Part shown: positions 5,692-6,135 of the stretch, one piece after another | Layout of the letters: each line of letters opens with the position of its first letter | How positions within the stretch are numbered: the first letter of the stretch is position 1 | Origin: Lachnospiraceae bacterium | Lineage (GTDB): Bacteria; Bacillota; Clostridia; Lachnospirales; Lachnospiraceae | NCBI GenBank assembly: GCA_009774535.1 | Contig: VSNY01000208.1 | Location: forward strand, 1 to 6,135 | Reading direction: 5' to 3' | Length of the DNA stretch: 6,135 nucleotides | The notes under the pieces: model-generated | What the model was told of the DNA's origin: nothing | Seen by the model: the letters and a program-made list of their open reading frames with translations, nothing else | Databases searched by the model: none | Program-made: the position numbers and the translations under genes

Positions 5692-6049
5692 GATTTCCCC
5701 CTTCCGACACATCCTTCTGCCTGGTGTGATCCGCACCCGCATGACTGCTGCCCAGAATTTTTGCAACTGCCGTAGTATATGCGTCCCATTCTTGTTCTAA
5801 ATATATTTTCTGTCTTCTTCCTGTTTCGGTAATCCGGTAATATTTCCTGTTTCTGCCCTGAAACTGCTGATCATAGATTTCTACGTAGCCTTTTTCTGAC
5901 AGCCTGCGCAGTACCGGATAAAGCGTGGAATCTTTCATGCTGGATACATGCTTTAGCTGCTGACTGATCTGATACCCATAACTGTCTTCCCGACAGATCA
6001 AAGCCAGTACCAACAGTTCCATCAGGACCGGGTTCAATGGATAGATCAT
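5684..6049 (-). CDS. PadR-family transcriptional repressor
   Basis: The product has 121 residues from ATG 6049. The frame extends 26 codons upstream to 6127, but that part would cover the promoter; MIYPLNPVLMELLVLALI is the normal PadR beginning and AGGAGA at 6060-6055 lies 5 bases upstream. It is a small winged-helix protein of the PadR-s2 type: YGYQISQQL at 24-32, the recognition helix STLYPVLRRLSEKGYV at 41-56, the wing GRNRKYYRITETG at 65-77, and a short C-terminal dimerisation helix (about 80-99). PadR proteins bind inverted repeats as dimers, usually repress their own operon, and are released by drugs, phenolic acids or stress signals. Here a 27-bp palindrome covers the promoter, so autorepression together with the two downstream membrane genes is very likely. 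The inducer is unknown. The last ~20 residues (SSHAGADHTRQKDVSEGG...) are polar and probably disordered. Confidence 0.94.
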   Translation of the reverse strand: MIYPLNPVLMELLVLALICREDSYGYQISQQLKHVSSMKDSTLYPVLRRLSEKGYVEIYDQQFQGRNRKYYRITETGRRQKIYLEQEWDAYTTAVAKILGSSHAGADHTRQKDVSEGGNHE

Positions 6050-6090
6050 ATGTTTCTCCTTTCTTTCGATATTGGATATATCCTTTGTTT

Positions 6091-6117
6091 TGTATATTAT
6101 ATGATATATAATATACA
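6091..6117. promoter_or_regulatory. 27-bp palindromic operator, probable PadR binding site
   Basis: TGTATATTATAT at 6091-6102 and ATATAATATACA at 6106-6117 are exact reverse complements around a 3-base centre (GAT). The palindrome covers the -10 box and nearly all of the spacer, so a bound dimer would block RNA polymerase. The position and symmetry fit a PadR operator. A smaller palindrome, GGATATATCC at 6074-6083, lies in the leader and might be a second site. Confidence 0.85.
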
Positions 6118-6124
6118 TTGTCAA
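6096..6124 (-). promoter_or_regulatory. consensus promoter of the padR operon
   Basis: On the minus strand TTGACA (6124-6119), a 17-base spacer and TATAAT (6101-6096) give a perfect match to the housekeeping sigma consensus. A+T-rich sequence upstream (6125-6135) could act as an UP element. The expected transcript starts near 6089, giving a leader of about 40 bases to ATG 6049. Such a strong promoter makes sense only if tightly repressed. Confidence 0.92.
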
Positions 6125-6135
6125 CATATATATAA

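Noticed and set aside
5692..5766. Longer start for the DUF1700 protein, 25 codons upstream
   Set aside because: The extra residues are basic, unlike family members, have no ribosome binding site, and lie wholly within padR. MNKEEYMRQL is the family's normal beginning.
6050..6127. Longer start for the PadR protein, 26 codons upstream
   Set aside because: It would put the consensus promoter and operator inside the coding region. The ATG at 6049 has a proper ribosome binding site and the usual PadR N-terminus.

Overview
The window reads as a piece of a Firmicutes chromosome, most likely Clostridia and probably Lachnospiraceae-like. This rests on a bacterial-type glutaminyl-tRNA synthetase of the kind found in clostridia, a PadR/DUF1700/DUF4097 operon typical of Gram-positives, strong AGGAGG-type ribosome binding sites and moderate A+T content. 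The species cannot be fixed from the sequence alone.

Layout, left to right. Bases 1-221 hold a possible unrecognised C-terminal end of a gene cut by the window edge, then an A+T-rich promoter-like leader. Bases 222-1046 (+) encode an AraC-family activator with a C-terminal GyrI-like effector-binding domain, which also has a well-placed internal ribosome binding site and ATG at the domain boundary. A 12-bp perfect hairpin at 1119-1159 separates it from convergent sequence. Bases 1182-2171 (minus) are a graveyard of three gene remnants: a fragment of unknown origin, the first ~58 codons of a RecF/DUF3696-like AAA ATPase with an intact Walker A motif, and a DUF262 (GmrSD-like) gene that has lost its N-terminus and a central block. 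The DUF262 and ATPase remnants lie head to tail and look like the wreck of a restriction or defence-type operon placed just downstream of the glnS terminator.

Bases 2243-3910 (minus) are an intact glnS. Between it and the next operon is a terminator at 3951-3999, with a third repeat arm near the glnS ribosome binding site that could form an alternative hairpin. Bases 4008-6049 (minus) are a compact three-gene operon: a PadR regulator, a DUF1700 membrane protein and a DUF4097 membrane-anchored repeat protein. The genes overlap by 8 and 11 bases. The operon starts from a perfect-consensus promoter (TTGACA, 17 bp, TATAAT) covered by a 27-bp palindrome that is almost certainly the PadR operator, so the operon is probably autorepressed and induced by an envelope or drug signal. 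The DUF4097 protein shows a very regular 19-residue repeat with alternating S/A-G-N/D and Y-G-D/S turns.

No RNA genes, CRISPR arrays or intact mobile elements were seen. No complete novel system is evident. The best leads are the decayed DUF262-ATPase pair, the nested effector domain in the AraC gene, and the alternating-turn repeat protein under PadR control.
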